Positions 1 through 8,644 of a DNA stretch of 35,062 bases are shown here, in pieces. Within the stretch, counting starts at the first letter, position 1. Each line of letters opens with the position of its first letter. Under the pieces are notes generated by a model. The model searched no databases. It worked only from the letters and a program-made list of their open reading frames with translations, and was not told where the DNA came from. Source of the stretch: Vibrio halioticoli NBRC 102217 (GTDB lineage: Bacteria; Pseudomonadota; Gammaproteobacteria; Enterobacterales; Vibrionaceae); contig NZ_BAUJ01000058.1 of the NCBI RefSeq assembly GCF_000496695.1, positions 1 through 35,062 of the forward strand, in the 5' to 3' direction. The translations under genes and the position numbers were made by a program.

Positions 1-32
1 GTATCTGATTACTAAAATCATTAAAGGTCTCC

Positions 33-860
33 ATGAAAGAATCCATCTTAATCACAGGTTGCAGTAGTGGCATTGGCTATCATTGTGCGGTGCAGTTGCA
101 TCAAGCGGGTTATAAGGTCATTGCCAGTTGTCGCAATCTGGAAGATGTGGCGCGCTTGCAAGAGCAAGGGCTGCACTGTGTACAACTGGATGTGACTGAT
201 AGTGCTTCCATTCATCAGGCTATTGCTCAGGCGCTAACCTTGTGTGATGGCAAAATTGATGTGCTGTTTAATAATGCCGCTTATGGTCAATGTGGTGCGC
301 TGGAAGATCTGCCGACTCAGGCACTGCGTGCGCAGTTGGAAACCAATTTGTTTGGTTGGCACGAACTGACCAAAGCGATTATTCCGCTGATGCTGGCGCA
401 AGGCGGTGGCAAAATTATTCAAAACAGTTCTGTGCTCGGTTTAGTGGCGATGAAATATCGCGGCGCTTATAACACCAGCAAATTTGCTTTGGAAGGTTAT
501 ACCGATACTCTGCGTTTAGAGTTGATGGATACGCCTATTTCGGTGAGCTTGATAGAGCCGGGACCAATTGTCAGTAAATTTCGAGAAAATGCGTTGCATG
601 CTTTTGAAAATACTATTGATATTGCACACTCTCGCCATCAGAAAAACTATCAAAATACCATTGATAGATTGGGCAAAGCATCGCCTAGCAATCGCTTTAC
701 TCTGCCGCCAGAGGCGGTGCTTAAACCGGTACAAAAAATACTAAGCAGTGCTAAGCCAAAGGCGCGCTATTACGTCACTCAGCCTACCTATATCTTTGGT
801 TTTCTGCGCCGGATTTTGCCCGTGGCATGGCTCGATAAGCTGTTGGTGAAAAGCAACTGA
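33..860 (+). CDS. SDR-family NAD(P)-dependent oxidoreductase
   Basis: This is a classical short-chain dehydrogenase/reductase of 275 residues, the usual length for the family. It has the N-terminal Rossmann cofactor motif TGCSSGIG (residues 8-15), the NNAAYG motif at 80-85, a catalytic Ser at 132 or 133, and the Tyr146-x3-Lys150 pair in YNTSK. The long variable C-terminal part after residue 180 resembles the YbbO-like branch of SDRs, but the substrate cannot be read from sequence. The ATG is preceded by AAAGG. It stands alone: the next gene is convergent and starts 16 bases after its stop, so the two must share a very short terminator region. It is presumably a cytosolic oxidoreductase acting on a carbonyl or alcohol. 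Family assignment is firm and the reaction is unknown. Confidence 0.9.
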   Translation: MKESILITGCSSGIGYHCAVQLHQAGYKVIASCRNLEDVARLQEQGLHCVQLDVTDSASIHQAIAQALTLCDGKIDVLFNNAAYGQCGALEDLPTQALRAQLETNLFGWHELTKAIIPLMLAQGGGKIIQNSSVLGLVAMKYRGAYNTSKFALEGYTDTLRLELMDTPISVSLIEPGPIVSKFRENALHAFENTIDIAHSRHQKNYQNTIDRLGKASPSNRFTLPPEAVLKPVQKILSSAKPKARYYVTQPTYIFGFLRRILPVAWLDKLLVKSN

Positions 861-876
861 TTACAGGTCAAGCTAG

Positions 877-1842
877 CTATTCGCCTAGCCATAACGGCTG
901 ATTAGGATCGTCTTGCTCGCACCAGTTAATATCTTGCCTTGCTTCTAAATAGAGTTGCACGCCATGATAAAGCTGAAAGGCAATTACGCCACCTAGATGT
1001 TCATGCTCATCAAAAAACGCATCTTCGCATTGTTGCAACTGGGCAAGAGTGCGAATATTGCGACTCATCACCCATACAATCGCTTTTGGCTGAGCCGTTT
1101 CACCGTGAATGTTCACTTCACGCACATCTTCTACACAAACCGCTTTTACTGCCAATAATGGCGATGTTTGGCTGTTATCACGGAAAATAGCGTCTTTATC
1201 GGACTGTTGCAGGGCAATTTCAGCTAGCACTTTCTCAGCCTGCCTCTTAGTAATAGAGGGATATAAACGAGCAATGCGCAGTGCGTACGCCAGTTGCTTT
1301 TGACCTAGTAGCGCCACCAACTCATCAAATAAGTGCTTGTTAAGGGATTCTGATTTTTGATAGAAATCCACGGCGGTTTGAAAATTGATAAAACGCGCAC
1401 CATCAAATTCAAAACCGTAGCTGTCGTCGATAATATCCAGTGGCACGCCATTAAGAGCCAAAGGCCAACCCGAGAAATCCACGCGCCCTTTGGCTATTTC
1501 GTACATCATCCAAGCGCTATCAGTGAAGCCCTTAAATGAAGTGCCTTCTAACTGAGTTTCAGCAAGCTCTTGTTTGGTCCAGTTCACGCCTATGCCTAAA
1601 TGCTTGGCGTAACGCTTCATCAAAGCGTTAGTCACTTGCAACTGTAAATCCCACACCGAATCGGTCACACAACTGCTGGCGATGGTTTTGCACTCTTGGC
1701 AAGCCGGTAATTGCAATGGCGTATGCGCCAGCACAGCCGACGGTCTACTCGGGAAATTAACAGCCGCATTGCTCGGCTCACCGCAGAACCAACAAGTATG
1801 TCGATGATTAAAAGGGATATCGATGGCTTCATAATTTAGCAT
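877..1842 (-). CDS. Conserved hypothetical protein with N-terminal zinc-ribbon, last gene of the lux operon
   Basis: A 321-residue protein I do not recognise as a named family. The N-terminus carries two CxxC pairs, Cys17/Cys20 (CWFC) and Cys48/Cys51 (CQEC), spaced as in a zinc ribbon. The rest is mixed alpha/beta with no signal peptide or membrane segment, so it should be cytosolic. Its ATG lies inside the end of luxQ (7-base overlap), which implies translational coupling and co-regulation with the AI-2 receptor kinase. The overlap argues the gene is genuine and expressed at a level tied to luxQ. A role in quorum sensing is only an inference from position; a nucleic-acid-binding or protein-binding zinc protein is equally possible. 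Confidence 0.8.
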   Translation of the reverse strand: MLNYEAIDIPFNHRHTCWFCGEPSNAAVNFPSRPSAVLAHTPLQLPACQECKTIASSCVTDSVWDLQLQVTNALMKRYAKHLGIGVNWTKQELAETQLEGTSFKGFTDSAWMMYEIAKGRVDFSGWPLALNGVPLDIIDDSYGFEFDGARFINFQTAVDFYQKSESLNKHLFDELVALLGQKQLAYALRIARLYPSITKRQAEKVLAEIALQQSDKDAIFRDNSQTSPLLAVKAVCVEDVREVNIHGETAQPKAIVWVMSRNIRTLAQLQQCEDAFFDEHEHLGGVIAFQLYHGVQLYLEARQDINWCEQDDPNQPLWLGE

Positions 1843-4379
1843 GTTGATGATTCCAGAACTTGTTGTAATACTTGCAAAAATTTATCTTCTATTATCGGTT
1901 TAACTAACACAGCGTTGGCGCCAGCGGACAAAAATGCCTGCTCGGTGGATTGATAGCCGTCAGCGGTACAGGCCACCACTGGCGTGGTAATGTTGAGTTC
2001 TTCACGCAATTTTTTGGTCACTTCAATGCCATCCATTTTCGGCATTTGGTTGTCCATTAATATTAAATCGTAGCGATTGGATTGTACCTTGACGATGGCT
2101 TGCAAGCCATCAGTGACCCAATCAAACTCTAGGCCATGCTTTTTACCTAACGCTTGGATAACAAAGGCATTGGTTTTGTTATCTTCTACTAACAAGATGC
2201 GTAAATTGCGCCCTAATGGCGAACGTTCAATCGTGTTTGCGGTTAAAGATGAGAAAGTATCGGCTGAAGATACGTTGGGTAACATTTCTATAGGTAAAAC
2301 CACAGCAAAACAACTACCATTGCCGAGTTGACTGTCTACTTTAATACTGCCGTTTAAGTGACTGACTAAGCTTTTTACGATGCTGAGCCCCAAACCGCTC
2401 CCACCATATTCTCGGCTAATGTTGACATCCGCTTGAGTAAAGGATGAAAACACCGACTCGAGTTTATTTTGCGCAATGCCAATACCGGTATCTGTGACGG
2501 TAAAACACAACAGTGCTCTATTGCCCAACTGATTACGCAATTCGACATCCATGACCACCGCACCTTTGGCGGTAAATTTGATGGCATTGGTTAATAAATT
2601 TAAAAAGATTTGCGTTAGACGCATTTGATCACTTTTCACCATCACTTCACCATCAAAGTGCTTGTTGATGACAAAGCTTAACGCTTTTTGCTGACAACTT
2701 GGCTTGGCAAAAGAGGCCACGGTTTCCAATACCTGATTGAGAGAGAAGTCACTGTATTCAATGATCTCCCCGCCCTTATCTATCCGAGAAAAATCCAAGA
2801 TGTCATTAAGCAGATTAAGTAAGTGTTCACTACTTTGATAAAGCACCTGCGTTTGCTGTTGTTGTTCATCAGAATTGGCGTTTTCTTTAAGCAGTTGCGC
2901 CATGCCCAAAATGCCATTTAACGGGGTGCGGATTTCGTGACTCACCTTAGCCAAAAATTCGGCGCGCGCCACCGCCGTTTGTTCGGCTTCCTTACGCGCG
3001 CGCTCACTTTGACGTTCTGCTTCAATAAACTGAGTGATGCTACGGCCTTGAATGACTAACGTTGGCGCAGCCCCATCCACCAAAATAGGCGCAATACTCC
3101 AGCGATAAATCTGCTCGCCCACATAGCTATCTACTTCGGCAATTTTTTGCGTTTCTAATACTAAATCGAGATGTTTATCTAGGTGTCTTTTTAAGGTTTT
3201 AGCGCCGCGATCATTAGCAAAAGCTTCAATGGCTGCCGGGTTTAGCTCTAAAATCTTTTTCTCATTATTGAGCAGCACCGTCGGCAATACCGAAAAGTCG
3301 AACAAGTTTTTAAACGAGGTTTCTTTTTGTTGTTCCCGTTGAATACTTTTTAATAAGGTTTTACCTAAACGGTCAAATTCGGCAATGTTTGAGCCTTTAA
3401 AATCGACACTCTTTCTGGCACTGTCAAAGCTATCTGCAAGATGCATTACTCCTTCGATTTCGCGCTCCACTCGGCGCTGTACCGACTTAGTAATGATCAC
3501 TGCTAAAATCGATACTGTCAGTAATGCAAATAACAAAGAGGCAGCAAAACTGTATTCGACTCGCTCAAGTTTGCTGGTATCTTGCAAGAAAACGGCTTTG
3601 ATTGGCGTTTTAACACCGCCTATCATTACATCCACTTGGTTGATCACTTCTGAACCAAAATAACTATGATCGGTGAACTTCAGCCCTTGCTGTTGCTTTA
3701 GTTTCTGGCTGACTTCTGCCGAGGAGGAGGCTATGATGTCGCCCCCTTCCACCAGCATGATTTCACTGATATTGGCATCGGCGATCACGTCTTGTAGCAA
3801 GCTCAAATTATTGTCCATCACTAAGCCAACGTAGTAATAGCCCACTAACTCTCCGTTTTTGGAGTTAATTAACGATGAGCGGCGCACCATGATGTGCTTA
3901 TTCCCTAGCGCTTTTGATGGCGCTAAGAAGTACCACTTGTTGTTATAATCGACCTCACTTTCTAACGCCGATAACTGCTGACGAGTAAGGCCATAAAAAG
4001 TGGCGTGCCCATCATCCCAAACCAGATCGCCATATCGAAACATAAAGCGAAAGTCTGACACGCCATTCGGGTCAACCTCTTCTAATTCAAACATATAGTT
4101 ATCAATGGCTTGATAGTCACCAGCATCAAACAGATCAATTAGCGTGCGAGAGCGAGAGGTGATGTCTTGGGTCACTTGAATGGTTTGTAAACGATTTTCC
4201 ATCAACTGCTTGGCAATGCGAGCGGTCTGATTAAAGTTTCGCTCTAACTCAGCTTCAAACGTACGAGTGCTTAAATGGTAGTTATATAAGAAAAAGCCAA
4301 CAATCACCGCAAACCAAGCCATCCAGGCTGTGCGAATAATCTGTCCCGTGAGTGACTCTTTTCTGTCCTTTTGTTTCAT
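1836..4379 (-). CDS. luxQ: AI-2 sensor hybrid histidine kinase/phosphatase LuxQ
   Basis: LuxQ is the inner-membrane partner of LuxP. It switches between kinase and phosphatase according to AI-2 and feeds phosphate via LuxU to LuxO (family knowledge). The 847-residue product has a membrane segment at about 17-33, a periplasmic sensor domain at about 40-270, and a second membrane segment at about 275-298. A PAS-like region at about 350-450 follows, then the HisKA box with His481 (SHEIRTPLNG). The ATPase domain has Asn598, DTGIGI at 630-635 and GGSGLGL at 659-665. The C-terminal receiver has the acidic pair at 732-733, phospho-acceptor Asp776 and Lys827. Everything required for phosphorelay is present. 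It starts 22 bases after luxP and overlaps the next gene by 7 bases. V. harveyi LuxQ is close in length (about 859). The luxU and luxO genes are not in the window. Confidence 0.95.
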   Translation of the reverse strand: MKQKDRKESLTGQIIRTAWMAWFAVIVGFFLYNYHLSTRTFEAELERNFNQTARIAKQLMENRLQTIQVTQDITSRSRTLIDLFDAGDYQAIDNYMFELEEVDPNGVSDFRFMFRYGDLVWDDGHATFYGLTRQQLSALESEVDYNNKWYFLAPSKALGNKHIMVRRSSLINSKNGELVGYYYVGLVMDNNLSLLQDVIADANISEIMLVEGGDIIASSSAEVSQKLKQQQGLKFTDHSYFGSEVINQVDVMIGGVKTPIKAVFLQDTSKLERVEYSFAASLLFALLTVSILAVIITKSVQRRVEREIEGVMHLADSFDSARKSVDFKGSNIAEFDRLGKTLLKSIQREQQKETSFKNLFDFSVLPTVLLNNEKKILELNPAAIEAFANDRGAKTLKRHLDKHLDLVLETQKIAEVDSYVGEQIYRWSIAPILVDGAAPTLVIQGRSITQFIEAERQSERARKEAEQTAVARAEFLAKVSHEIRTPLNGILGMAQLLKENANSDEQQQQTQVLYQSSEHLLNLLNDILDFSRIDKGGEIIEYSDFSLNQVLETVASFAKPSCQQKALSFVINKHFDGEVMVKSDQMRLTQIFLNLLTNAIKFTAKGAVVMDVELRNQLGNRALLCFTVTDTGIGIAQNKLESVFSSFTQADVNISREYGGSGLGLSIVKSLVSHLNGSIKVDSQLGNGSCFAVVLPIEMLPNVSSADTFSSLTANTIERSPLGRNLRILLVEDNKTNAFVIQALGKKHGLEFDWVTDGLQAIVKVQSNRYDLILMDNQMPKMDGIEVTKKLREELNITTPVVACTADGYQSTEQAFLSAGANAVLVKPIIEDKFLQVLQQVLESSTC

Positions 4380-4401
4380 AGTGACCTATTGAAATATGCG
4401 G

Positions 4402-5493
4402 TTAACGATCAGAATAACGAAACGCTTTGCTTTTTAATGCTTCTATCTTTTGGTTGTCATCGTATTTAGTCAGCACTTCATAATCGCCAGAAAATACTTG
4501 TGGCACTGGCTTATTTTGCAAATCAAGCTTGATCGCTTCCGCCATCGCAATGCCAGTATCATCGGTCATGCGCACCACGGTAAAATCGATAATACCATCG
4601 GCAACAGCTTCAATTTCCGCGCCGCCTCCCCAACCATTGACCATTACATCACGTCTGTCTAATTGCGACAGTGCTTGGGTAACACCAAATGCCAAGTCCG
4701 TTGAACATGCGTAAATAAAATCCAAGTTTTTTTGTTTTTTCAGCATAGAGATGGTGGCTTCATAAGCGGATTGACGATTGGCATTAGTAAAATAGGCACT
4801 TTTTAACGAGTAATCACCTTGGCTTTTCATGTACTTAATAAAAGTATCGCCACGCGCTTCACTGATATAACCGGGAGAGAAATACATCATTCCAAAGTCC
4901 GCTTGCTCGGGAAATGCTTTTTGGTATTCATTGGCTAGCAGTTTTGTCCCAAGCACATGATCAAAACCGACATACATCAAGGGTTGGTGATTTTTCCAGT
5001 GCTTTATAGGCGTGGTGATATTAATCAAGATAAGCTTAGTATCACGGTTACTACTGGTGAGTAAATTCTCAGCGAACTTCTTATGACGACTGGTATCGAG
5101 CGTAAAAATCAAATAATCCGGTGCGTTGTTCAGTGCCGTTTGTAAGCTTTCAGTTTCACGGCGGTAATCCATATTTGGCCGAGATGAATATTTGCGCAGG
5201 CGATAATCAATCCCAAGCTCATTCAATCGCAATTCCAATGCTTTGATATTGCGCCACCAATAATCGGACAGCTGAGTACCCGGATAAACAATATCAATTT
5301 CAATTGGCTTATCTTGCGGGATTTTTAGAGGGACAGGGGCTTGATAGATGCGCTGATGCATCTGTTGAGTCAGCGCATTTTGTGTGGGGTGTTGCTCTAA
5401 GTACTTATCGTATTGCCAATAATCGAGCAATAAATCATTGGCAAAACAAGTACTAGTGAATAACAGCAACAGCGCTGTCAGGGTATTTCGCAT
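4402..5493 (-). CDS. luxP: Periplasmic AI-2 binding protein LuxP
   Basis: A 363-residue periplasmic binding protein with a signal peptide (cleavage probably after about residue 18, CFA/ND). LuxP binds the borated furanosyl form of AI-2 and signals through the LuxQ periplasmic domain. Residues corresponding to those that contact AI-2 in V. harveyi LuxP appear conserved: Gln74, Ser76 and Trp79 (QLSDYW), Asn158, Arg214 (ARGDTF), Ser264-Thr265-Asp266 (CSTD), Trp288-Gly289 (NGWGG) and Arg308. This separates it from ribose- or LsrB-type binders. Its ATG lies inside the 3' end of the GIY-YIG gene (16-base overlap), so luxP translation is probably coupled to that gene. No promoter of its own is evident immediately upstream. 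Identification is confident. Confidence 0.96.
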   Translation of the reverse strand: MRNTLTALLLLFTSTCFANDLLLDYWQYDKYLEQHPTQNALTQQMHQRIYQAPVPLKIPQDKPIEIDIVYPGTQLSDYWWRNIKALELRLNELGIDYRLRKYSSRPNMDYRRETESLQTALNNAPDYLIFTLDTSRHKKFAENLLTSSNRDTKLILINITTPIKHWKNHQPLMYVGFDHVLGTKLLANEYQKAFPEQADFGMMYFSPGYISEARGDTFIKYMKSQGDYSLKSAYFTNANRQSAYEATISMLKKQKNLDFIYACSTDLAFGVTQALSQLDRRDVMVNGWGGGAEIEAVADGIIDFTVVRMTDDTGIAMAEAIKLDLQNKPVPQVFSGDYEVLTKYDDNQKIEALKSKAFRYSDR

Positions 5494-5774
5494 AGCATAG
5501 ACTCCAACTGTAAGGTGCTGTTGCCCAACACCAAACTTTCCTTTTGTTTCTTGCTTAACTGCTTGATCTTATATTCTAACTTGAGCGCCAGAGATTTATT
5601 CTCAACCTTAGTTGACCATTCAAGAGTCAGCGGACCCTTGCCGCGCAACGCTTTTGCGCCAGTTCCTTTGACGTGCTGCTCAAAGCGCCGCGATAGATTG
5701 TTGGTCACGCCACAATATAGAGCATTGTGGCGAGTGCGAATAAGATAAACAGACCACAAAGTGTCCGATTGCAT
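5478..5774 (-). CDS. GIY-YIG nuclease-superfamily protein (YhbQ-like)
   Basis: A 98-residue single-domain GIY-YIG protein, close in size to E. coli YhbQ (100 residues). The two motif strands are VYLIRT (the GIY position) and LYCGVT (the YIG position), followed by the conserved Arg in NNLSRR, His in EQH, and a Glu late in the domain (LEYKIK). These match the catalytic core of small UvrC-like endonucleases, although the in vivo DNA target of YhbQ-type proteins is unknown. AGGAGA is well placed before the ATG. It starts 14 bases after yceH and overlaps luxP by 16 bases, so a probable nuclease gene is wired into the AI-2 receptor operon. Confidence 0.88.
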   Translation of the reverse strand: MQSDTLWSVYLIRTRHNALYCGVTNNLSRRFEQHVKGTGAKALRGKGPLTLEWSTKVENKSLALKLEYKIKQLSKKQKESLVLGNSTLQLESMLCEIP

Positions 5775-5788
5775 TCTCCTAATGCCCG

Positions 5789-6445
5789 TTACAATACAGA
5801 TTCAATCAAAGCCCTTAATTCCGAAACTTCGGCTTTTAATTCATTCACTTGTTGCTCAAGTGCGTTAATTTTTTCTGTGGTCGGCGTAGTCGTGACGGAT
5901 GCTACAGGCGCAGATGACGCCAATGCTTGCACATCCACCTCAACGCAGAACAAATGTTGATAACGAGATTCACGCTTACCCGGCTCTCTTGCTAGTTTCA
6001 CCACAATCGGCGAATCAAGCGTTGCCAGTTTATCTAAGGTCGCTTCCACCTCTTTTACATCCGCAAATTGTGCTAAACGATTGGTGCGAGTACGCAATTC
6101 ACCCGGCGTTTGAGCGCCGCGCAGAAGCATCACACAAACAATGGCCTTATCTTGCGCAGTAAATTGCAGATCGCCAAATTCGGTGTTGCAGAAGCGGTGT
6201 CTGTATTTAGCAGTGCGACTGTTAAAAGTGCTCTCGTCGCTAACGAGATGGCGTTCAATGAGTGCATTTATTCCGTCTAGCACTTCTGCATCGCTGAGCT
6301 CCATAACTGGATCACGATTACTTTTTTGATTGCAGGCAGTGGTTAAACTATTGAGGCTCAAAGGATAATAATCTGGCGTAGTGACTTCTTTTTCGATTAG
6401 GCAGCCAATGATACGAGCTTCTAGGGGAGATAATTGCAATAACAT
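5789..6445 (-). CDS. yceH: YceH family protein (UPF0502/DUF480)
   Basis: An UPF0502 (DUF480) protein of 218 residues. The first about 170 residues form the conserved domain, with the hallmark N-terminus (LSPLEARIIGCLIEKE), the PDYYPLSLNSL segment, and the second winged-helix-like part with RTPGEL-type sequence (TPGELRTRTNRL). The C-terminus is a low-complexity Ala/Thr stretch followed by a short coiled coil (about 190-215, heptads of Leu/Val). The family is predicted to contain two winged helices, so DNA binding is plausible, but no function is established. I chose the ATG at 6445 over an in-frame TTG two codons upstream. It appears to be the first gene of the yceH-GIY-luxP-luxQ-zinc-ribbon run and is divergent from tmaR, so the operon promoter should lie in 6446-6651. 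Confidence 0.9.
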   Translation of the reverse strand: MLLQLSPLEARIIGCLIEKEVTTPDYYPLSLNSLTTACNQKSNRDPVMELSDAEVLDGINALIERHLVSDESTFNSRTAKYRHRFCNTEFGDLQFTAQDKAIVCVMLLRGAQTPGELRTRTNRLAQFADVKEVEATLDKLATLDSPIVVKLAREPGKRESRYQHLFCVEVDVQALASSAPVASVTTTPTTEKINALEQQVNELKAEVSELRALIESVL

Positions 6446-6651
6446 TCTCAAATTCCATCTTCATATTTTATTTTCTAAGATTGTATGCAAGTATTGATTA
6501 GGTTGCGATAGCTAGTCTACCAATTTATGCCCGTTTTGCTTTGAATGTAAAAAAAGCGCTCAACAATCAAAATAGCAGGCTCTTGTCGCTGTATGTTTGC
6601 CAAAGCTTGTGGTTTAATTTCCTCAGTTATTTTTCGTCTAAAGGATATAAA

Positions 6652-6966
6652 ATGAACAACGTATACGAAATTGTAAATTTAGCTCGTCAAAAAAATAAAC
6701 TTAAACGCGAAATTCTTGATCACGAGAAGAAAATCCGTGATAACCGCAAACGTGCTGATCTTTTAGACAACCTAATGGATTACATTCGACCAGACATGAG
6801 CCACGATGAAATTATCGACATCGTGAAAAACATGAAAGCTGATTACGAAGACCGTGTTGACGATCACATCATCACTAGTGCTGAGATTTCGAAAACTCGT
6901 CGCGATCTAAGCCGTAAAATCCGTGAGCTTACTGAAGTAGACAAGCAAGCAAACGGTAAAAAATAA
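6652..6966 (+). CDS. tmaR: PTS system regulator TmaR (YeeX family)
   Basis: A 104-residue, highly charged, largely helical protein matching the TmaR/YeeX family (formerly UPF0265). Shared signatures include [13 protein letters not shown] near the start, [16 protein letters not shown], the [11 protein letters not shown] segment, and [13 protein letters not shown]. In E. coli TmaR polarises the PTS enzyme EI at the cell pole and tunes sugar uptake (family knowledge). The frame is open back to a TTG at 6541, but family alignment and AAGGAT at 6641-6646 support the ATG at 6652. The gene is monocistronic, ending in a strong terminator 13 bases downstream, and is divergent from the yceH-lux operon. 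Confidence 0.93.
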   Translation: MNNVYEIVNLARQKNKLKREILDHEKKIRDNRKRADLLDNLMDYIRPDMSHDEIIDIVKNMKADYEDRVDDHIITSAEISKTRRDLSRKIRELTEVDKQANGKK

Positions 6967-6978
6967 GTCGTAAAATCT

Positions 6979-7008
6979 GAGTGCCTAGCCCTAGGCACTC
7001 AGTCTTTT
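6979..7008 (+). terminator. Rho-independent terminator of tmaR
   Basis: Perfect 10-bp stem GAGTGCCTAG / CTAGGCACTC with a 2-base CC connector (the innermost pairs will open to form the loop), followed by AGTCTTTT. It lies 12 bases after the tmaR stop and before the pentapeptide gene, so that gene probably needs its own promoter or read-through. Confidence 0.85.
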
Positions 7009-7029
7009 CTCCCGCCTCGGAACTCAATT

Positions 7030-7620
7030 TTGAAAAACCACGATCAATACTACGACACCTCTTTTAGTAAACTCTCTTTAACTTGTGAAGAGTTTAATGA
7101 TATTGAATTTGAAGAGTGTGAGTTTATCGACTGTGATTTATCAGAGGCTAAGTTTGCCAACTGTCGTTTTATCAATTGTTCGTTTGTACGCTGCAATTTA
7201 AGCCTGCTAAAAATCCCCAACAGCCGTTGGTATCAAATCGCTTTTACTGAGAGTAAATTGGTGGGTATCGACTGGACCACGGCCTACTGGCCCAGCTTTC
7301 ATGTGGATTGTGAATTGGAATTTAAGCAATGCATCCTCAATGATTGCTCTTGGTTTGGCCTAACCCTGCAACAGCTCAAATTTGAAGAATGTAAACTGCA
7401 TGACGCCGATTTAAGAGAAGGCGACTTTTCTGGCTCTAGCATGACCTATTGCGATTTTACTCACAGCCTCTTTATGCGTACCAACTTGGAGCGAGTCGAT
7501 TTTACCGAATCGAGCAATTTAGCTATCGACCTCAACAATAACCGCTTATCCGGCGCTAAATTCTCCCGCTTTGAAGCCCTAAACCTGCTCGAAAGCTTAA
7601 ACATAGAATTGGTAGATTAA
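7030..7620 (+). CDS. Pentapeptide-repeat protein (Qnr-like fold)
   Basis: A 196-residue protein dominated by pentapeptide repeats of the A(D/N)LXX type: FEECEFIDCDLSEAKFANC at the start, then CKLHDADLREGDFSG and later TNLERVDFTES. These fold into a right-handed quadrilateral beta-helix. The central section (about 60-105) is less regular and could be a loop or capping region. Chromosomal Qnr proteins of vibrios protect DNA gyrase from quinolones, but they are longer (about 216) and I cannot show this is an orthologue. Cysteine content is high, as in many members. The only plausible start in frame is a TTG at 7030, with weak ribosome-binding sequence; no ATG occurs until far into the repeats. 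It is convergent with the LysR gene downstream, overlapping by 4 bases. Confidence 0.78.
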   Translation: MKNHDQYYDTSFSKLSLTCEEFNDIEFEECEFIDCDLSEAKFANCRFINCSFVRCNLSLLKIPNSRWYQIAFTESKLVGIDWTTAYWPSFHVDCELEFKQCILNDCSWFGLTLQQLKFEECKLHDADLREGDFSGSSMTYCDFTHSLFMRTNLERVDFTESSNLAIDLNNNRLSGAKFSRFEALNLLESLNIELVD

Positions 7621-8567
7621 GCTTTATACATCTCGTTGTAATTTGGAATATGGCTCTCCCAAATTGCAGGGCTGCCGATATGTTGCTGCACAAAATCAAT
7701 AAATTCACTGACTAATAAGGTTTTCTTGCGGTGCGGATAAATCGCATAAATGCCGGTATCCATAGTCGACAATTGATAGTCGGTCAGTAGCGGCACCAGT
7801 TTTGACTGTGAAATGGGTCTGTCTAAGTTAAACAAATCAATTAACGCATAACCTAAACCGTCTTTTACCGCGCCCATCATAGTGCGCACATCACTGATTT
7901 TATAATTGCCCTGCATACGTAGCGTCACCATATTCGAGGAATGCGCGCTTTCGCTAATTCTCACTCTATCTAAAGTGACATTACCGTTGCTGTACACCAC
8001 CGCAGGTAACTCTAATAGCTGTTGCGGGGTTTGCGGCATGCCGTGTTGCTGAATAAATTCTTCTGAGGCCACCAGCGCAAAGTTGGTTTTGGCTATCTGT
8101 TTGGCAATCAGGTTAGATTCTTTTAATTTACCCACTCGAAACGCGAGATCAAAGTGATCGGCAATAATATCAACCCGTTTATCATCCAAAGAAAGATTAA
8201 CCTGCACATCCGGGTATTGCTTCATAAAGCGCGTCACCACGGGTTGCAGATATTCCTGACCAAAAAATATTGGTGAAGTAATGCGCAATGAGCCTTTTGG
8301 CTCAGAGTGATAAGAATCGGCTATGCTGTGAATATGGGTTAATGTATCAAGCAAGATATGGGTCTGCTCAAGTATATCTTCACCTGCCGACGTTAACGAG
8401 ATAGAACGCGTCGAGCGATTGAGCAATTGCACTTCTAAACTCGCTTCTAATTTTTTGATCTGCTTTGATAGTGACGAGTTATCCATGTCATGCAAGGTTG
8501 CCGCCTTGGAAAACGATCCTTGTTGCACCACGTCTCGAAAAAGTGCTAATTGTACAGTCAGTGACAT
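7617..8567 (-). CDS. LysR-family transcriptional regulator
   Basis: A 316-residue LysR-type regulator. The N-terminal winged helix-turn-helix covers about residues 3-62 (SFSKAATLHDMDNSSLSKQI). The effector-binding domain runs from about 88 to 295 in the CrgA/DmlR-like style (GSLRITSPIFFGQEYL). The open frame extends to a TTG ten codons upstream, but the ATG at 8567 has a strong AGGAGAG Shine-Dalgarno and starts at the usual MxLxxLxxF position. It lies 77 bases downstream of a second LysR gene on the same strand. Its target is unknown and no obviously divergent metabolic gene flanks it. Confidence 0.9.
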   Translation of the reverse strand: MSLTVQLALFRDVVQQGSFSKAATLHDMDNSSLSKQIKKLEASLEVQLLNRSTRSISLTSAGEDILEQTHILLDTLTHIHSIADSYHSEPKGSLRITSPIFFGQEYLQPVVTRFMKQYPDVQVNLSLDDKRVDIIADHFDLAFRVGKLKESNLIAKQIAKTNFALVASEEFIQQHGMPQTPQQLLELPAVVYSNGNVTLDRVRISESAHSSNMVTLRMQGNYKISDVRTMMGAVKDGLGYALIDLFNLDRPISQSKLVPLLTDYQLSTMDTGIYAIYPHRKKTLLVSEFIDFVQQHIGSPAIWESHIPNYNEMYKA

Positions 8568-8644
8568 GACCTCTCTCCTACGTCCAATGTTTGGCAAGTC
8601 TGTTATTCGCTGGCGAATGTAATAAGGTTTAGGCTAAATATCAA

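Noticed and set aside
6541..6651. N-terminal extension of TmaR from a TTG start
   Set aside because: The extra 37 residues have no family match in memory, and AAGGAT precedes the ATG at 6652 where family similarity begins.
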